Below are positions 44,923 to 53,867 of a stretch of DNA of 64,000 nucleotides, piece by piece. Each line of letters opens with the position of its first letter. Positions within the stretch are counted from its first letter, which is position 1. The position numbers and the translations under genes are program-made. The notes below the pieces were generated by a model that saw only the letters and a program-made list of their open reading frames with translations, did no database searches and was not told the DNA's origin. The DNA is from Duganella zoogloeoides. Its GTDB lineage: Bacteria > Pseudomonadota > Gammaproteobacteria > Burkholderiales > Burkholderiaceae_D. The DNA lies in assembly GCF_034479515.1 (NCBI RefSeq), contig NZ_CP140152.1:3844001-3908000 (forward strand), read 5' to 3'.

Positions 44923-45005
44923 ACATGATGCTCTCGGCTTCGTTGCAGCGCCTTGCCGTGCCGGCGCACTGTCTGCGGCGCTGCGCCTCGCTCTGGGCAT
45001 CATGA
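44919..45005 (+). CDS. Repeat-encoded micro-ORF 2, 28 aa (speculative)
   Basis: ATG 44919 lies in the right arm of copy A; the frame reads through copy B, starts MNMMLSASLQRLAVPAHCLR and stops at TGA 45003-45005, overlapping the GNAT ATG at 45002 as ATGA. Its last 23 residues match those of micro-ORF 1. Its only plausible translation route is reinitiation from micro-ORF 1. Confidence 0.28.
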   Translation: MNMMLSASLQRLAVPAHCLRRCASLWAS

Positions 45006-45496
45006 ATCGGCCTCCCAGGAAGATCGTCGTCCGCGAAGCGACCCATGAAGACAGTCAGCTCATCGCCGCGCTCACGCGCGCGGCGTGGGCTGGCAAGGTC
45101 AGCGTCACTTCCAGCGGCCACCGCGAAACCGCCGTCATCGTTGCAGACCACCTGCGCGATGGCGGCGGTTTTGTCTTATTGGTCGATGATGAACCGGTAG
45201 GCTCCGTGCGCTGGCTGCCGCTCGATGGCGGCAGCCGCACCTGGGAGGTGTGCCGCATGGGCGTGCTGCCCGCGTGGCGGGGCCACAACCTGTCGCAGCA
45301 CCTGCTCGAAGCGGTGATCCACCATGGCCTGGCCTGCGGCGTGGACGAAGTGCGCCTGGCGGTGCGCGCCGACCAGCGCAAGCTCGTCGATTTTTATGCG
45401 TCGTACGAATTCGCGCTGGCCGAGGAACTCGAATACTCGCACGCCAACCCGCTCGAACCGCCGCCACTGGTGATGCGCCGCGCGCTCGCGTGGTAG
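45002..45496 (+). CDS. GNAT-family N-acetyltransferase
   Basis: This 164-residue acetyltransferase starts MNRPPRKIVVREATHEDSQ. GNAT motifs are visible: the N-terminal strand-helix, GGFVLLVDDEPVGSVRWLPL, and the acetyl-CoA loop VCRMGVLPAWRGHNLSQHLLEA near residues 82-103, then VRLAVRADQRKLVDFYASYEF. Substrate unknown. The ATG lies inside the right arm of the repeat element and has no Shine-Dalgarno of its own, which is odd and suggests coupling to upstream translation. Confidence 0.88.
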   Translation: MNRPPRKIVVREATHEDSQLIAALTRAAWAGKVSVTSSGHRETAVIVADHLRDGGGFVLLVDDEPVGSVRWLPLDGGSRTWEVCRMGVLPAWRGHNLSQHLLEAVIHHGLACGVDEVRLAVRADQRKLVDFYASYEFALAEELEYSHANPLEPPPLVMRRALAW

Positions 45497-45919
45497 CACT
45501 GGCTAGTAATCGGGTAGGAACCGTTCCCACTCGCGGACGAGTAACCCTCCTACTTATTTCAACAAGCGCTTGTGAAATACTGCTCGGCGACTCCACTCCA
45601 AAGGTAGAGTCAACCCGAAATTGAGATGCCGACTTGCGATCCAAGCGCACTCTGCAGCAAAACCTAAACGTCTGTCCCAGCCAGACCTATCCGGCGCCAA
45701 ATGATGGTCCCACAGATGCGCCAACTGCTCAGGCCGCCTTATGCCATAAGGCTCGCTTTCAATTTCTCCTTTACAGCAATTTGTTGAGCTGCGCCAATCG
45801 CGCACGCAACAGTAGAACTACGGGGGAGCTTGTATGAAAATTTTCGTGGACTAATATTTCCTCAGCCATTCATCTTTTGGCTGGGTTAGCACACCATTCT
45901 TTTTATAACGGAGACCATC
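45497..45919. other. Gene-poor region before the PHA depolymerase
   Basis: This 423-base stretch is less GC-rich than its neighbours. It holds a 25-base near-perfect palindrome (45555-45579), a CAGCCA/TGGCTG hairpin in the depolymerase leader (45863-45883), and a ribosome site GGAG before 45920. A minus-strand frame (45554-45805) and a plus-strand frame (45634-45837) exist, but neither has a supported start or recognisable content; one may be a gene remnant. Confidence 0.5.
45555..45579. promoter_or_regulatory. 25-base palindrome
   Basis: TATTTC, one extra A, the perfect 12-mer ACAAGCGCTTGT, then GAAATA. The arms pair over 12 bases with a single bulge. It stands in non-coding DNA between the GNAT and depolymerase genes and looks like an operator for a dimeric regulator. 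Confidence 0.45.
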
Positions 45920-47656
45920 ATGACTCACCACCTCCAGCGCACGCTGTGGCACGCGCTCGTCTGTATCCTTCTATGCTGGGCCTGGCCCTCATGGAGCGCA
46001 ACACCAGGTCCCGGCAAGTGGAGCGCGCAACAAACCTGGGCTGCCGACACTGCCAACGGCGGCAACCTCACCGGCTTCTTCTACTGGCCAGCAAGCGAAC
46101 CCAAGATCGGTGGCAAGCGCGCACTGGTGCTGGTCCTGCACGGCTGCAAACAAACCGCTGCCGGCGACGTCATCAACGGAACCGATGGCGGCTACAACTG
46201 GGCTGCCATGGGCGACCAGTATGGCGCCGTGATCCTGGCGCCTAACGCGACCGGCAATGTGTACTACAACCATTGCTGGGACTATGCGAACACCAGCCAC
46301 AGCCGTACTAGCGGCGGCCACGACAAGGTGCTGCTCGACCTGGTGGACCGCTTCGTCAAGGATCCGCAGTACGCGATCGATCCGAACCAGGTGTACGTGA
46401 CCGGCCTGTCGTCGGGCGGTGGCCAGACCATGGTGATGGGTTGCCTGGCGCCGGACGTGTTTGCCGGCATGGGCATCAACGCCGGTCCCACACCGGGCAC
46501 CACCACGCTGCAGATCGGCAGCGTCCCCAGCGGCTACACGTCCGACACTGCGGCATCGCGCTGCAAGGCGATGGCCGGCAGTGCCGCCAGCAAGTTCAGC
46601 ACGCAGATCGCCGGCGCCATCTGGGGCACGTTCGACTACACGGTCGGCCAGGCCTACGGACCGCTTGCCACCGAGGCGATGCGCAAGATCTACGGCGGCT
46701 CGTTTACGCCAGCGCCAGCGGAAACCGTTGCTGGTGGCGGCACCAACATCCCCTACCGCGACAGCAACGGCAAGGTGCGTACCCACGAAATCACGGTGGC
46801 CGGCATGGGCCACTCGTGGCCGGCCGGCAAAGGCGGGCAGAACGTCAACTTCGTGGACAATACCAAGGTCAACTACCCGGCGTTCGTGATGGATTTCTGG
46901 TACAAGAACAACCTGCGCGTCGGTGAAAGTACCGGACCGGAAATGACAGCGTGCTCGGCTGCCGCCATCAGCACCACCAGCGCCAGCGTCAGCGGCGCGG
47001 CCACCGGCAACGTCAGCAACTACACGGTCGTGCTGAGCGGCCCCACTGCCGTCAACGACAGCACAGCGGGCAGCGGCGCCAACTTCAACAAGACCTACAA
47101 CCTGGCTGCCGGCAACTACAGCGGCACCGTGACCGCCACCGACACCGCCAACCGCACGTCGGCTGCCTGCAATATCACGCAGTTCTCGGTCGGTAGCGAG
47201 CCGGCGCTAACGCCCCCCACCGGCATCGCCGCCGGCGCCGTCACCGACACCACCGTGGCGCTGACCTGGAACGCTGCCGGCGCCGCCACCGGCTACAACG
47301 TGTACGTGAATGGCTCGCGCGTGACGTCGTCACCGGTCGCCGGCACCAGCTACACCGTCGGCGCCCTCACTGCCAACACCAGCTATACCATCACGGTGAC
47401 GTCGGTAGGCAACGGCGGCGAAAGCGCGCAGTCGGCGCCGTTGACGGTCACCACCAGCGCCGGCAACGGCGGCTGGACCTGCACCACGGTCACCGCCAGC
47501 AACTACGCCCACGTGCAGGCAGGCCGCGCCACCAACAAGTTCGGCCTGGCCTACGCCAACGGTTCGAACGACCTGATGGGGCTGTCGAGCCTGTTCTTCC
47601 GCAGCACCCTGGCGCAGACTGCCGAGGCATACTACAAGGTGGGGATTTGCCCATAA
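45920..47656 (+). CDS. Extracellular short-chain-length polyhydroxyalkanoate depolymerase
   Basis: This 578-residue secreted esterase breaks down polyhydroxybutyrate-type polymers outside the cell. It has a signal peptide (LWHALVCILLCWAWPSWSA), the catalytic domain with LVLVLHGCKQTA (oxyanion hole), the lipase box GLSSGG near residue 160 and AGMGHSWPAG with the histidine near 290. A Thr/Ser-rich region (about 345-430) is followed by a fibronectin type III domain (PPTGIAAGAVTDTTVALTWN, about 435-520) and a C-terminal ~60-residue substrate-binding module (TCTTVTASNYAHVQAGRA). Preceded by GGAG and a leader hairpin. Confidence 0.92.
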   Translation: MTHHLQRTLWHALVCILLCWAWPSWSATPGPGKWSAQQTWAADTANGGNLTGFFYWPASEPKIGGKRALVLVLHGCKQTAAGDVINGTDGGYNWAAMGDQYGAVILAPNATGNVYYNHCWDYANTSHSRTSGGHDKVLLDLVDRFVKDPQYAIDPNQVYVTGLSSGGGQTMVMGCLAPDVFAGMGINAGPTPGTTTLQIGSVPSGYTSDTAASRCKAMAGSAASKFSTQIAGAIWGTFDYTVGQAYGPLATEAMRKIYGGSFTPAPAETVAGGGTNIPYRDSNGKVRTHEITVAGMGHSWPAGKGGQNVNFVDNTKVNYPAFVMDFWYKNNLRVGESTGPEMTACSAAAISTTSASVSGAATGNVSNYTVVLSGPTAVNDSTAGSGANFNKTYNLAAGNYSGTVTATDTANRTSAACNITQFSVGSEPALTPPTGIAAGAVTDTTVALTWNAAGAATGYNVYVNGSRVTSSPVAGTSYTVGALTANTSYTITVTSVGNGGESAQSAPLTVTTSAGNGGWTCTTVTASNYAHVQAGRATNKFGLAYANGSNDLMGLSSLFFRSTLAQTAEAYYKVGICP

Positions 47657-47850
47657 GCCAGGGTTGCTCGGGTAATCCTTGACCGCTCCTGTCGCGCCAG
47701 CAAGTGCGACAGGGGCGGTATCACGCAATGGGACCAGGATGGCAACCCGGCGCCCTGCCGTCCGACGCGGGCATGAGCGTGTGTCCTACGGCTGAACTTG
47801 CTATCGAATGAAATAATCAAGCCTCATTCAATGCAACAAGAGGAGCTGAC

Positions 47851-48246
47851 ATGAACACCAAGACTACCGCCAAAGTGACCGCCCTGATCGCCACCCTGTG
47901 CATGACCGCCAGCGTCTTTGCGCAAAATTCGGCGCTGACGCCGAACCAGCTGAGTCCGCAGGAAGCCGCGCCGATCAGCACCACCTCGCTGCAAGCCGCG
48001 TCCACCACCGGTGAACTGCACCCGACCCTGCCGAGCCACGCGGCCACCCAGACCGATCCGCAACAACGCTACCAGACCCGCCAGGACGCCAAAATGGCCA
48101 GCGCCCAGTACACCAAGGATGTGAACTGCGTTGACGCTGCCGTCGCCACGCCGCCAGCACAAACCGCTGCCCACGCAGGCAAGCACGACAATCGCCTGGC
48201 AAAAGCCGATTGCGCCCTTCCGAATGTCCGTCCAATGGTGCGCTAA
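47851..48246 (+). CDS. Small exported hypothetical protein, 131 aa
   Basis: The N-terminus MNTKTTAKVTALIATLCMTASVFAQ is a standard Sec signal peptide with an AxA-type cleavage site. The mature part is low-complexity, rich in Ala/Thr/Gln/Pro, with two cysteines (NCVDAA and DCALPN) that could form one disulfide. I do not recognise a family. A ribosome site (AGAGG) precedes the ATG and a strong terminator follows. Confidence 0.65.
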   Translation: MNTKTTAKVTALIATLCMTASVFAQNSALTPNQLSPQEAAPISTTSLQAASTTGELHPTLPSHAATQTDPQQRYQTRQDAKMASAQYTKDVNCVDAAVATPPAQTAAHAGKHDNRLAKADCALPNVRPMVR

Positions 48247-48267
48247 ACCGCGGCATCCCGGTCTTGC

Positions 48268-48299
48268 AAAGCCGCCCCGGGCAACCGGCGCGGCTTTTT
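48268..48299 (+). terminator. Terminator after the small exported protein gene
   Basis: AAAGCCGC and GCGGCTTT arms with a GC-rich loop and a T5 run. Confidence 0.85.
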
Positions 48300-48398
48300 G
48301 CATTCAGGCGCCAATGATCGCAGCGCCGGTAATCAAATTCGCCCCGGGACGCTGTGGCGCGGTAAAATAGCCATTGCTAATCCACTCATACGGACGAT

Positions 48399-48608
48399 AT
48401 GAAACTCTCTAAACAACATTCGATGTACGAATCCGACCACACGCTGTTCATCAAAGAGTTGAAAGCGAAGAATCCGGCGATCGAAGCTGGTCAGCAACAG
48501 GGCCGCGCCCTGCTGTGGGACCGTCCGCCGATCTCGCTCGACGAGCAGGAGCGCCAGCTGAAGTCGGCCGTCAAGCAGCAAGCCTACGTCTACCAGAACA
48601 AGCTCTGA
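48399..48608 (+). CDS. DUF3460 family protein
   Basis: This 69-residue protein matches DUF3460: MYESDHTLFIKELKAKNP, GRALLWDRPP and the terminal KSAVKQQAYVYQNKL. The family is small, betaproteobacterial and of unknown function, commonly next to scpA as here. The first eight residues before MYESDH may not be translated; ATG 48423 is an alternative start. Confidence 0.88.
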   Translation: MKLSKQHSMYESDHTLFIKELKAKNPAIEAGQQQGRALLWDRPPISLDEQERQLKSAVKQQAYVYQNKL

Positions 48609-48627
48609 TCGCTTCAAGGCGGCAGGC

Positions 48628-49482
48628 ATGTTGCCAGAATCAGCAGCGGAACCAGCACCGGCCACGGCGGCTGAGGCAGGCACAGCGGCCCTAACGGCCG
48701 ATGTGTCCGGTTTTGCGCGCCTGTACGGCGAACCTCTGCTCACGCTGCCCAATGACCTGTACATTCCGCCCGATGCGCTCGAGGTATTTCTCGATGCATT
48801 CGAAGGCCCGCTGGACTTGCTGTTGTACCTGATTCGCAAGCAGAATTTCAATATCCTCGACATACCGATGGCGCAGCTCACGCTGCAATACCTGAAGTAC
48901 GTGGACCAGATCCGCAAGTCCAACCTGGAACTGGCGGCCGAGTACCTGCTGATGGCGGCCATGCTGATCGAAATCAAGTCGCGCATGCTGCTACCGCAGC
49001 GACAGACCGACCTCGACATCGAAGCGGACGATCCGCGCGCGGAACTGGTGCGGCGCCTGCTCGACTACGAGCAGATCAAGCTGGCCGCCTACGATCTCAA
49101 TACGCTGCCGCAGCTCGACCGCGACTTCGTGCGCACCCAGATTCATATCGAGCAAAGCCTGGTGACCGTGCTGCCCGACGTGGCGCCACTGGATTTGCAG
49201 CAAGCCTGGCTCGACGTGATGAAGCGCGCGCGGCTCACGCAACACCACAAGATCAGCCGCGAAGAACTGTCCGTGCGCGAGCACATGACGGGCATCCTGC
49301 GCCGGCTGCAATCGACCCGCTTTGTCGAGTTCGCGGACCTGTTCGACGTGGCCGGCGGCGTGCCGGTCGTGGTGGTCAACTTCGTCGCCCTGCTCGAGCT
49401 GGCCAAGGAGACGCTGATCGAGATCACCCAGGCCGAACCGTTCGCACCGATCTATGTCCGGCTGGCGTATGCGCCGGCCTGA
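48628..49482 (+). CDS. scpA: Segregation and condensation protein A
   Basis: ScpA is the kleisin subunit of the SMC-ScpAB chromosome condensin. The 284-residue protein has a low-complexity Ala-rich start of about 45 residues, then the kleisin core AFEGPLDLLLYLIRKQNFNI, LAAEYLLMAAMLIEIKSRMLLP and the C-terminal winged-helix region FVEFADLFDVAGGVPVVVVNFVALLELAK. scpB is not in the window. It follows the DUF3460 gene by 19 bases and precedes panC by 20, so the three are one operon. Confidence 0.94.
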   Translation: MLPESAAEPAPATAAEAGTAALTADVSGFARLYGEPLLTLPNDLYIPPDALEVFLDAFEGPLDLLLYLIRKQNFNILDIPMAQLTLQYLKYVDQIRKSNLELAAEYLLMAAMLIEIKSRMLLPQRQTDLDIEADDPRAELVRRLLDYEQIKLAAYDLNTLPQLDRDFVRTQIHIEQSLVTVLPDVAPLDLQQAWLDVMKRARLTQHHKISREELSVREHMTGILRRLQSTRFVEFADLFDVAGGVPVVVVNFVALLELAKETLIEITQAEPFAPIYVRLAYAPA

Positions 49483-49499
49483 ATTGTTTACCGAAATGA

Positions 49500-50342
<843 letters not shown>

Positions 50343-50348
50343 TCCTGC

Positions 50349-50373
50349 AGATGGCGGTCTCAGACCGCCATCT
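50349..50373. terminator. Hairpin between convergent panC and HDOD genes
   Basis: AGATGGCGGTCT pairs with AGACCGCCATCT around one base. It overlaps the last codons of the HDOD gene and lacks a T run, so a shared 3' end is probable but not certain. Confidence 0.5.
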
Positions 50374-51586
50374 GCTGCGCCCATGCCAGCGCCTGCAAAT
50401 GGGCCTGGTTGATTTCCTCCGGGTGCAGCTTGAGCGCGATCGCCAGCGCTGCCACCAGGTCCGAGTTCAGCTCGCACGCCTCGGCCAGCGCCAGGTACGG
50501 CCCGTAGCGCCCGCTGCGGGTCAGCAACGCTTCCACTACCCCCTCGGGCAGCTGGATGGTCTCCAGCACTTCCGCCATCGTCATCCCCAGCAAGCGGTCC
50601 AGCAGCGAGAACATGCCTGCCACGAAGACCTGTTCGGCCTCGCTCTTGCCCAGCGTGTCGCGCGCCAGCAGTTCGGCCAGGCGGCCGCGCACCACGGCGG
50701 TTTCCAGCAGCACCGGCGAGTAACCGGTGGTACTGGCCGTTGCCAGCAATAACGTCAACCAGCGATGCAGCGGCGAATAGCCGAGCAAGGTCAGGGCCTG
50801 GCGCATCGACTGCACCTCGCGCCCGGCGCCGAAGCCGGCTGAATTGATAAACCGCAGCAGCTTGTACGACAGCGTGGGGTCGCGCTTGAGTGCAGCTTCA
50901 ATCTGGGCCAGGTCGGCGTTTTCTTTGACCATCTGCATCAGTTGCAGGATGATGGCCTGGGCCGGATTGAGGCCCCGTGCGGTGTTGCCCGGACGCGGTG
51001 TCAGGTGCAGCTTGCCGACAAAGGCATTCAGGCCCAGTGCGGCGCAGGCGTCGAAGTCGGCCCAGTTGCTGACCGGGCGCGCCACCATGGTCAGTCCCGA
51101 CTGCTTGAGCGCCGCATACGCGCGCGCCTGGGTGGCCACGTTGGCGCCACTGAAGCGTACTTCCACGAACGAGGCCAGCGAGGCCAGGCGCAGTCCGGCC
51201 GGGGCGCGGGCAAAGTTGCGCAGCAAGATGCCCACGCCACCGGCGCGCAGCGCGTGCACGGCTTGCAAGGTATCGGGATTGGCCAGCGTGGCGGCGGGCA
51301 AGGAGAGCACCGTGCGCGCGGGCGGCATGCGATGCAGCGCATCGGCCGAGAGCATCTCGGGCACGGCTTCGAGGAACAGGATTTTATCGAGCAGGAGCCA
51401 GGTCTCGCCGTCTTCGCCACCGATCACGTGGCTGGCGACAAAGTTCAGCAGGGACTCGAGGGCAACGACCGGCGCAGCAGAAACGCCGCTGGCCTGCACA
51501 GGCTGCTTCCAGGTCAACTCATACCCGACCACCCGCTGCTGCGGGTCGAGCAACGGCTCGCGAACCAGGAAATGAGTGTGGTGCAT
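50360..51586 (-). CDS. HDOD domain protein with degenerate EAL-like N-terminus
   Basis: This 408-residue protein has the EAL/HDOD order, but the EAL part keeps only the opening FLVREPLLDPQQRVVGYEL and lacks the catalytic EAL and DD motifs, so it cannot be an active phosphodiesterase. From about residue 205 the HDOD domain is well kept (LLRFINSAGFGAGREVQSMRQALTLLGYSPLHRW). Such proteins act as signalling scaffolds, often in motility. Its position at the end of the chemotaxis block, 56 bases after cheY on the same strand, where relatives often carry cheZ, suggests a chemotaxis or motility role. Confidence 0.85.
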   Translation of the reverse strand: MHHTHFLVREPLLDPQQRVVGYELTWKQPVQASGVSAAPVVALESLLNFVASHVIGGEDGETWLLLDKILFLEAVPEMLSADALHRMPPARTVLSLPAATLANPDTLQAVHALRAGGVGILLRNFARAPAGLRLASLASFVEVRFSGANVATQARAYAALKQSGLTMVARPVSNWADFDACAALGLNAFVGKLHLTPRPGNTARGLNPAQAIILQLMQMVKENADLAQIEAALKRDPTLSYKLLRFINSAGFGAGREVQSMRQALTLLGYSPLHRWLTLLLATASTTGYSPVLLETAVVRGRLAELLARDTLGKSEAEQVFVAGMFSLLDRLLGMTMAEVLETIQLPEGVVEALLTRSGRYGPYLALAEACELNSDLVAALAIALKLHPEEINQAHLQALAWAQQMAV

Positions 51587-51642
51587 GGCCGTCCGTGGGC
51601 AGGCTGTCGAGCGTAGCCGGGCCAGGCCCGACCACTAAGGTA

Positions 51643-52032
51643 TTACGCGCCCAGCTTTTCGAAAATCTTGTTCAGCTTTTCGTCCAGGGTGGCGGCGGTG
51701 AACGGCTTGACCACGTAACCATTGGCGCCAGCTTGCGCGGCAGCGATGATGTTTTCCTTCTTGGCTTCGGCAGTCACCATCAGTACCGGCAGCTTGGCCA
51801 GTGCGGGGTCGGCACGAATGTTTTGCAACATCGTCAGGCCGTCCATGTTTGGCATGTTCCAGTCCGAGACGACGAAGTCGAACGACTCGGCGCGCAGCTT
51901 GGCCAGCGCCATGACGCCGTCTTCCGCCTCATCGACATTGGCATAACCCAGTTCTTTTAACAGATTTCGGACGATGCGACGCATCGTCGAAAAATCGTCA
52001 ACAACTAAAAATTTCATCTTTGGATCAGCCAT
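51643..52032 (-). CDS. cheY: Chemotaxis response regulator CheY
   Basis: This 129-residue single receiver domain has the acidic pair VDDFS (residues 12-13), phospho-acceptor Asp57 in [14 protein letters not shown] and the lysine in YVVKPF. Phospho-CheY binds the flagellar switch and changes motor rotation. It is the best candidate for the motor-binding CheY because the text [14 protein letters not shown] and WNMPNMDGL is classic CheY. It is separated from cheB by 134 bases containing a CCTACAA/TTTGTAGG inverted repeat, so it may also have its own promoter. Confidence 0.95.
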   Translation of the reverse strand: MADPKMKFLVVDDFSTMRRIVRNLLKELGYANVDEAEDGVMALAKLRAESFDFVVSDWNMPNMDGLTMLQNIRADPALAKLPVLMVTAEAKKENIIAAAQAGANGYVVKPFTAATLDEKLNKIFEKLGA

Positions 52033-52071
52033 GAATTACTCCGTTGTTTCTTTACGCGGTTGTTAATATTG

Positions 52072-52098
52072 CCTACAAACTCCAAGCAAGTTGTAGGA
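52072..52098. promoter_or_regulatory. Inverted repeat upstream of cheY
   Basis: CCTACAAA and a nearly matching TTGTAGG arm flank an 11-base loop within the 134-base cheB-cheY spacer. It may be a 5' leader hairpin or a processing site. Confidence 0.4.
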
Positions 52099-52166
52099 TA
52101 GCATTTTCGTTGCTCCAAGGCGAACAAAGTCGCAGTAAAACGTCACTGCAACCACAATTACGCCTT

Positions 52167-53243
52167 TTACACCCGCAATGCGCGCATGCCGTGCTGCGCC
52201 AGGTAACCCAGCACCATGCCGGGCAGCGCCGTCAGGGCGCCTACCTCGTGCGCAGCGCCGATCGCGATCGCTTCGCGCGGCATGCCGAACACCACGCAAC
52301 TGGCCTCGTCCTGGGCGAAATTATACGCTCCGGCATTCTTCATCTCCAGCATGCCGGCTGCGCCATCCTTGCCCATGCCGGTCAGGATCACGCCCACCGC
52401 GTTTTTGCCGGCCGCCTGCGCTGCCGAGCGGAACAAGACGTCCACCGACGGCCGGTGGCGATTGACCGGCTCGGCCTGGTCGATCCTGGTCATGTAGTTG
52501 GCGCCACTGCGGGTCAGGTACAGGTGCGAGTGGCCGGGCGCAATGTAGGCGTGGCCGGGCAGCACGCGTTCGTTGCCCTGCGCTTCCTGCACCGAGATCT
52601 TGCACAGCGAGTCGAGCCGCTTGGCGAACGAGCGGGTAAAGCCTTCGGGCATGTGCTGGGTGATCAGGATGCCGGGGCAGTCCGACGGCATCTGCATCAG
52701 GAATTCACGGATTGCCTCGGTGCCGCCGGTGGAAGCGCCGACGATAATCAGCTTTTCCGACGACAACAGCGGATTGCGCAGCGCCGACAACGGCGTGCTG
52801 CCCTGTGCAGCGGCGCCCGGTTGCGGCAAGGTGCGGGCGCGCACGCGGGCCTTGGCGGCAGCGCGGATCTTGTCGGAGATGAGGTCGGTGTATTCGCGCA
52901 TGCCAGCCTGGATCGAGATTTTCGGCTTGGTGACGAAATCGACCGCGCCCAGTTCCAGCGCGCGCATGGTGATCTCGGAGCCGCGCTCGGTCAGCGACGA
53001 CACCATCACGACTGGCATCGGCCGCAGGCGCATCAGCTTTTCCAGGAAGTCGAGGCCGTCCATTTTCGGCATCTCGACGTCGAGCGTGAGCACGTCCGGG
53101 TTGTGCTGCTTGATCAATTCGCGCGCGACCAGCGGATCGGGTGCCGTCGCCACCACCTCCATGTCGGGTTGACTATTGATGATCTCGCTCATGACACTGC
53201 GGATCAGCGCGGAGTCATCGACGATGAGAACTTTGATCTTCAT
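52167..53243 (-). CDS. cheB: Chemotaxis protein-glutamate methylesterase CheB
   Basis: CheB removes methyl groups from receptor glutamates and deamidates glutamines, resetting sensitivity. The 358-residue protein has a receiver domain with Asp55 in [12 protein letters not shown], a linker, and the esterase domain with nucleophile Ser171 in [12 protein letters not shown], a histidine in [10 protein letters not shown] and aspartate in GMGKDGA. It lies 18 bases after cheD in a tight operon. Confidence 0.97.
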   Translation of the reverse strand: MKIKVLIVDDSALIRSVMSEIINSQPDMEVVATAPDPLVARELIKQHNPDVLTLDVEMPKMDGLDFLEKLMRLRPMPVVMVSSLTERGSEITMRALELGAVDFVTKPKISIQAGMREYTDLISDKIRAAAKARVRARTLPQPGAAAQGSTPLSALRNPLLSSEKLIIVGASTGGTEAIREFLMQMPSDCPGILITQHMPEGFTRSFAKRLDSLCKISVQEAQGNERVLPGHAYIAPGHSHLYLTRSGANYMTRIDQAEPVNRHRPSVDVLFRSAAQAAGKNAVGVILTGMGKDGAAGMLEMKNAGAYNFAQDEASCVVFGMPREAIAIGAAHEVGALTALPGMVLGYLAQHGMRALRV

Positions 53244-53261
53244 ACGGTTGCTTTCTACACA

Positions 53262-53858
53262 TTAAAACAAATCGATTTCGCCACCCACCGGCGCTTTCTT
53301 CAGGCGGCTCGCGTATTCCACTTCGCGCTTGACCAGCGTATCGTTATGGGTCTGCATCAGTTTTTTCACCAGCACCTTGCCGGTGCGCGGGAAGAAATAC
53401 ACCTTGCGCGGGTGGATGTCGTTCAGGTCCTCGGCCACCACGCGGATGCGCTCGGTCTTGAGGAAGCTGAGCACGAACGCCGCATTGCGCTCGCCCACGT
53501 TGATGGCCGTAAAGCCTTTCAGCACGGCGCCGCCGCCGAACACTTTCGCTTCCAGGTTTTCGCGCTTGGCGCCGGCCTTGAGCAAATCGTTGATCAGGAT
53601 TTCCATCGCGTACGTACCGTAGCGCGCCGAGGCCGACACCGGGCTGCCGTCGCCGCCGCCATCGGGCAGCATGAAGTGGTTCATGCCGCCAAGACCGGTG
53701 GTACGGTCGCGGATGCAGGCCGACACGCACGAGCCCAGCACGGTCACGATCAGCATGTCCTTGTTGGTGAAATAGTATTCTCCCGGCAGGATCTTGGCCG
53801 CTTCGCAGTCGAAGGTGCGGTCGTAGTACAGATTCGTGGCAAATTGTTCGAGGTCCAT
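53262..53858 (-). CDS. cheD: Chemoreceptor glutamine deamidase CheD
   Basis: CheD deamidates receptor glutamines so that CheR can methylate them. The 198-residue protein shows the catalytic pair Cys44 (LGSCVSACIRDR) and His61 (GGMNHFMLPD), and KVFGGGAVLKG. Its C-terminus ends GGEIDLF, very close to the SGDIELF tail of the CheZ-like protein at 59870. The gene is nine bases after cheR. Confidence 0.95.
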   Translation of the reverse strand: MDLEQFATNLYYDRTFDCEAAKILPGEYYFTNKDMLIVTVLGSCVSACIRDRTTGLGGMNHFMLPDGGGDGSPVSASARYGTYAMEILINDLLKAGAKRENLEAKVFGGGAVLKGFTAINVGERNAAFVLSFLKTERIRVVAEDLNDIHPRKVYFFPRTGKVLVKKLMQTHNDTLVKREVEYASRLKKAPVGGEIDLF

Positions 53859-53867
53859 GGCAGCTCT

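Larger units (their letters stand above)
44841..45006. repeat. Tandem pair of an 83-bp hairpin element
   Basis: Copy A is 44841-44923 and copy B 44924-45006. The last 70 bases are identical and the first 13 differ at three positions. Each copy has near-terminal inverted repeats: CATGATGCCC with GGGCATCATG in copy A, slightly decayed on the left in copy B. An inner stem GCAGCGCC with GGCGCTGC encloses a smaller GTGC/GCAC hairpin. The element thus folds into one long cruciform-like hairpin. It fills the space between metG and a GNAT gene and supplies the GNAT start codon. Confidence 0.92.

Noticed and set aside
45554..45805. Minus-strand frame of 83 codons in the gap before the PHA depolymerase
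   Set aside because: It would start at GTG without a ribosome site and shows no known family; kept only as a possible remnant in the region entry.
45634..45837. Plus-strand frame of 67 codons in the same gap
   Set aside because: No ribosome site, biased composition and no recognisable content.
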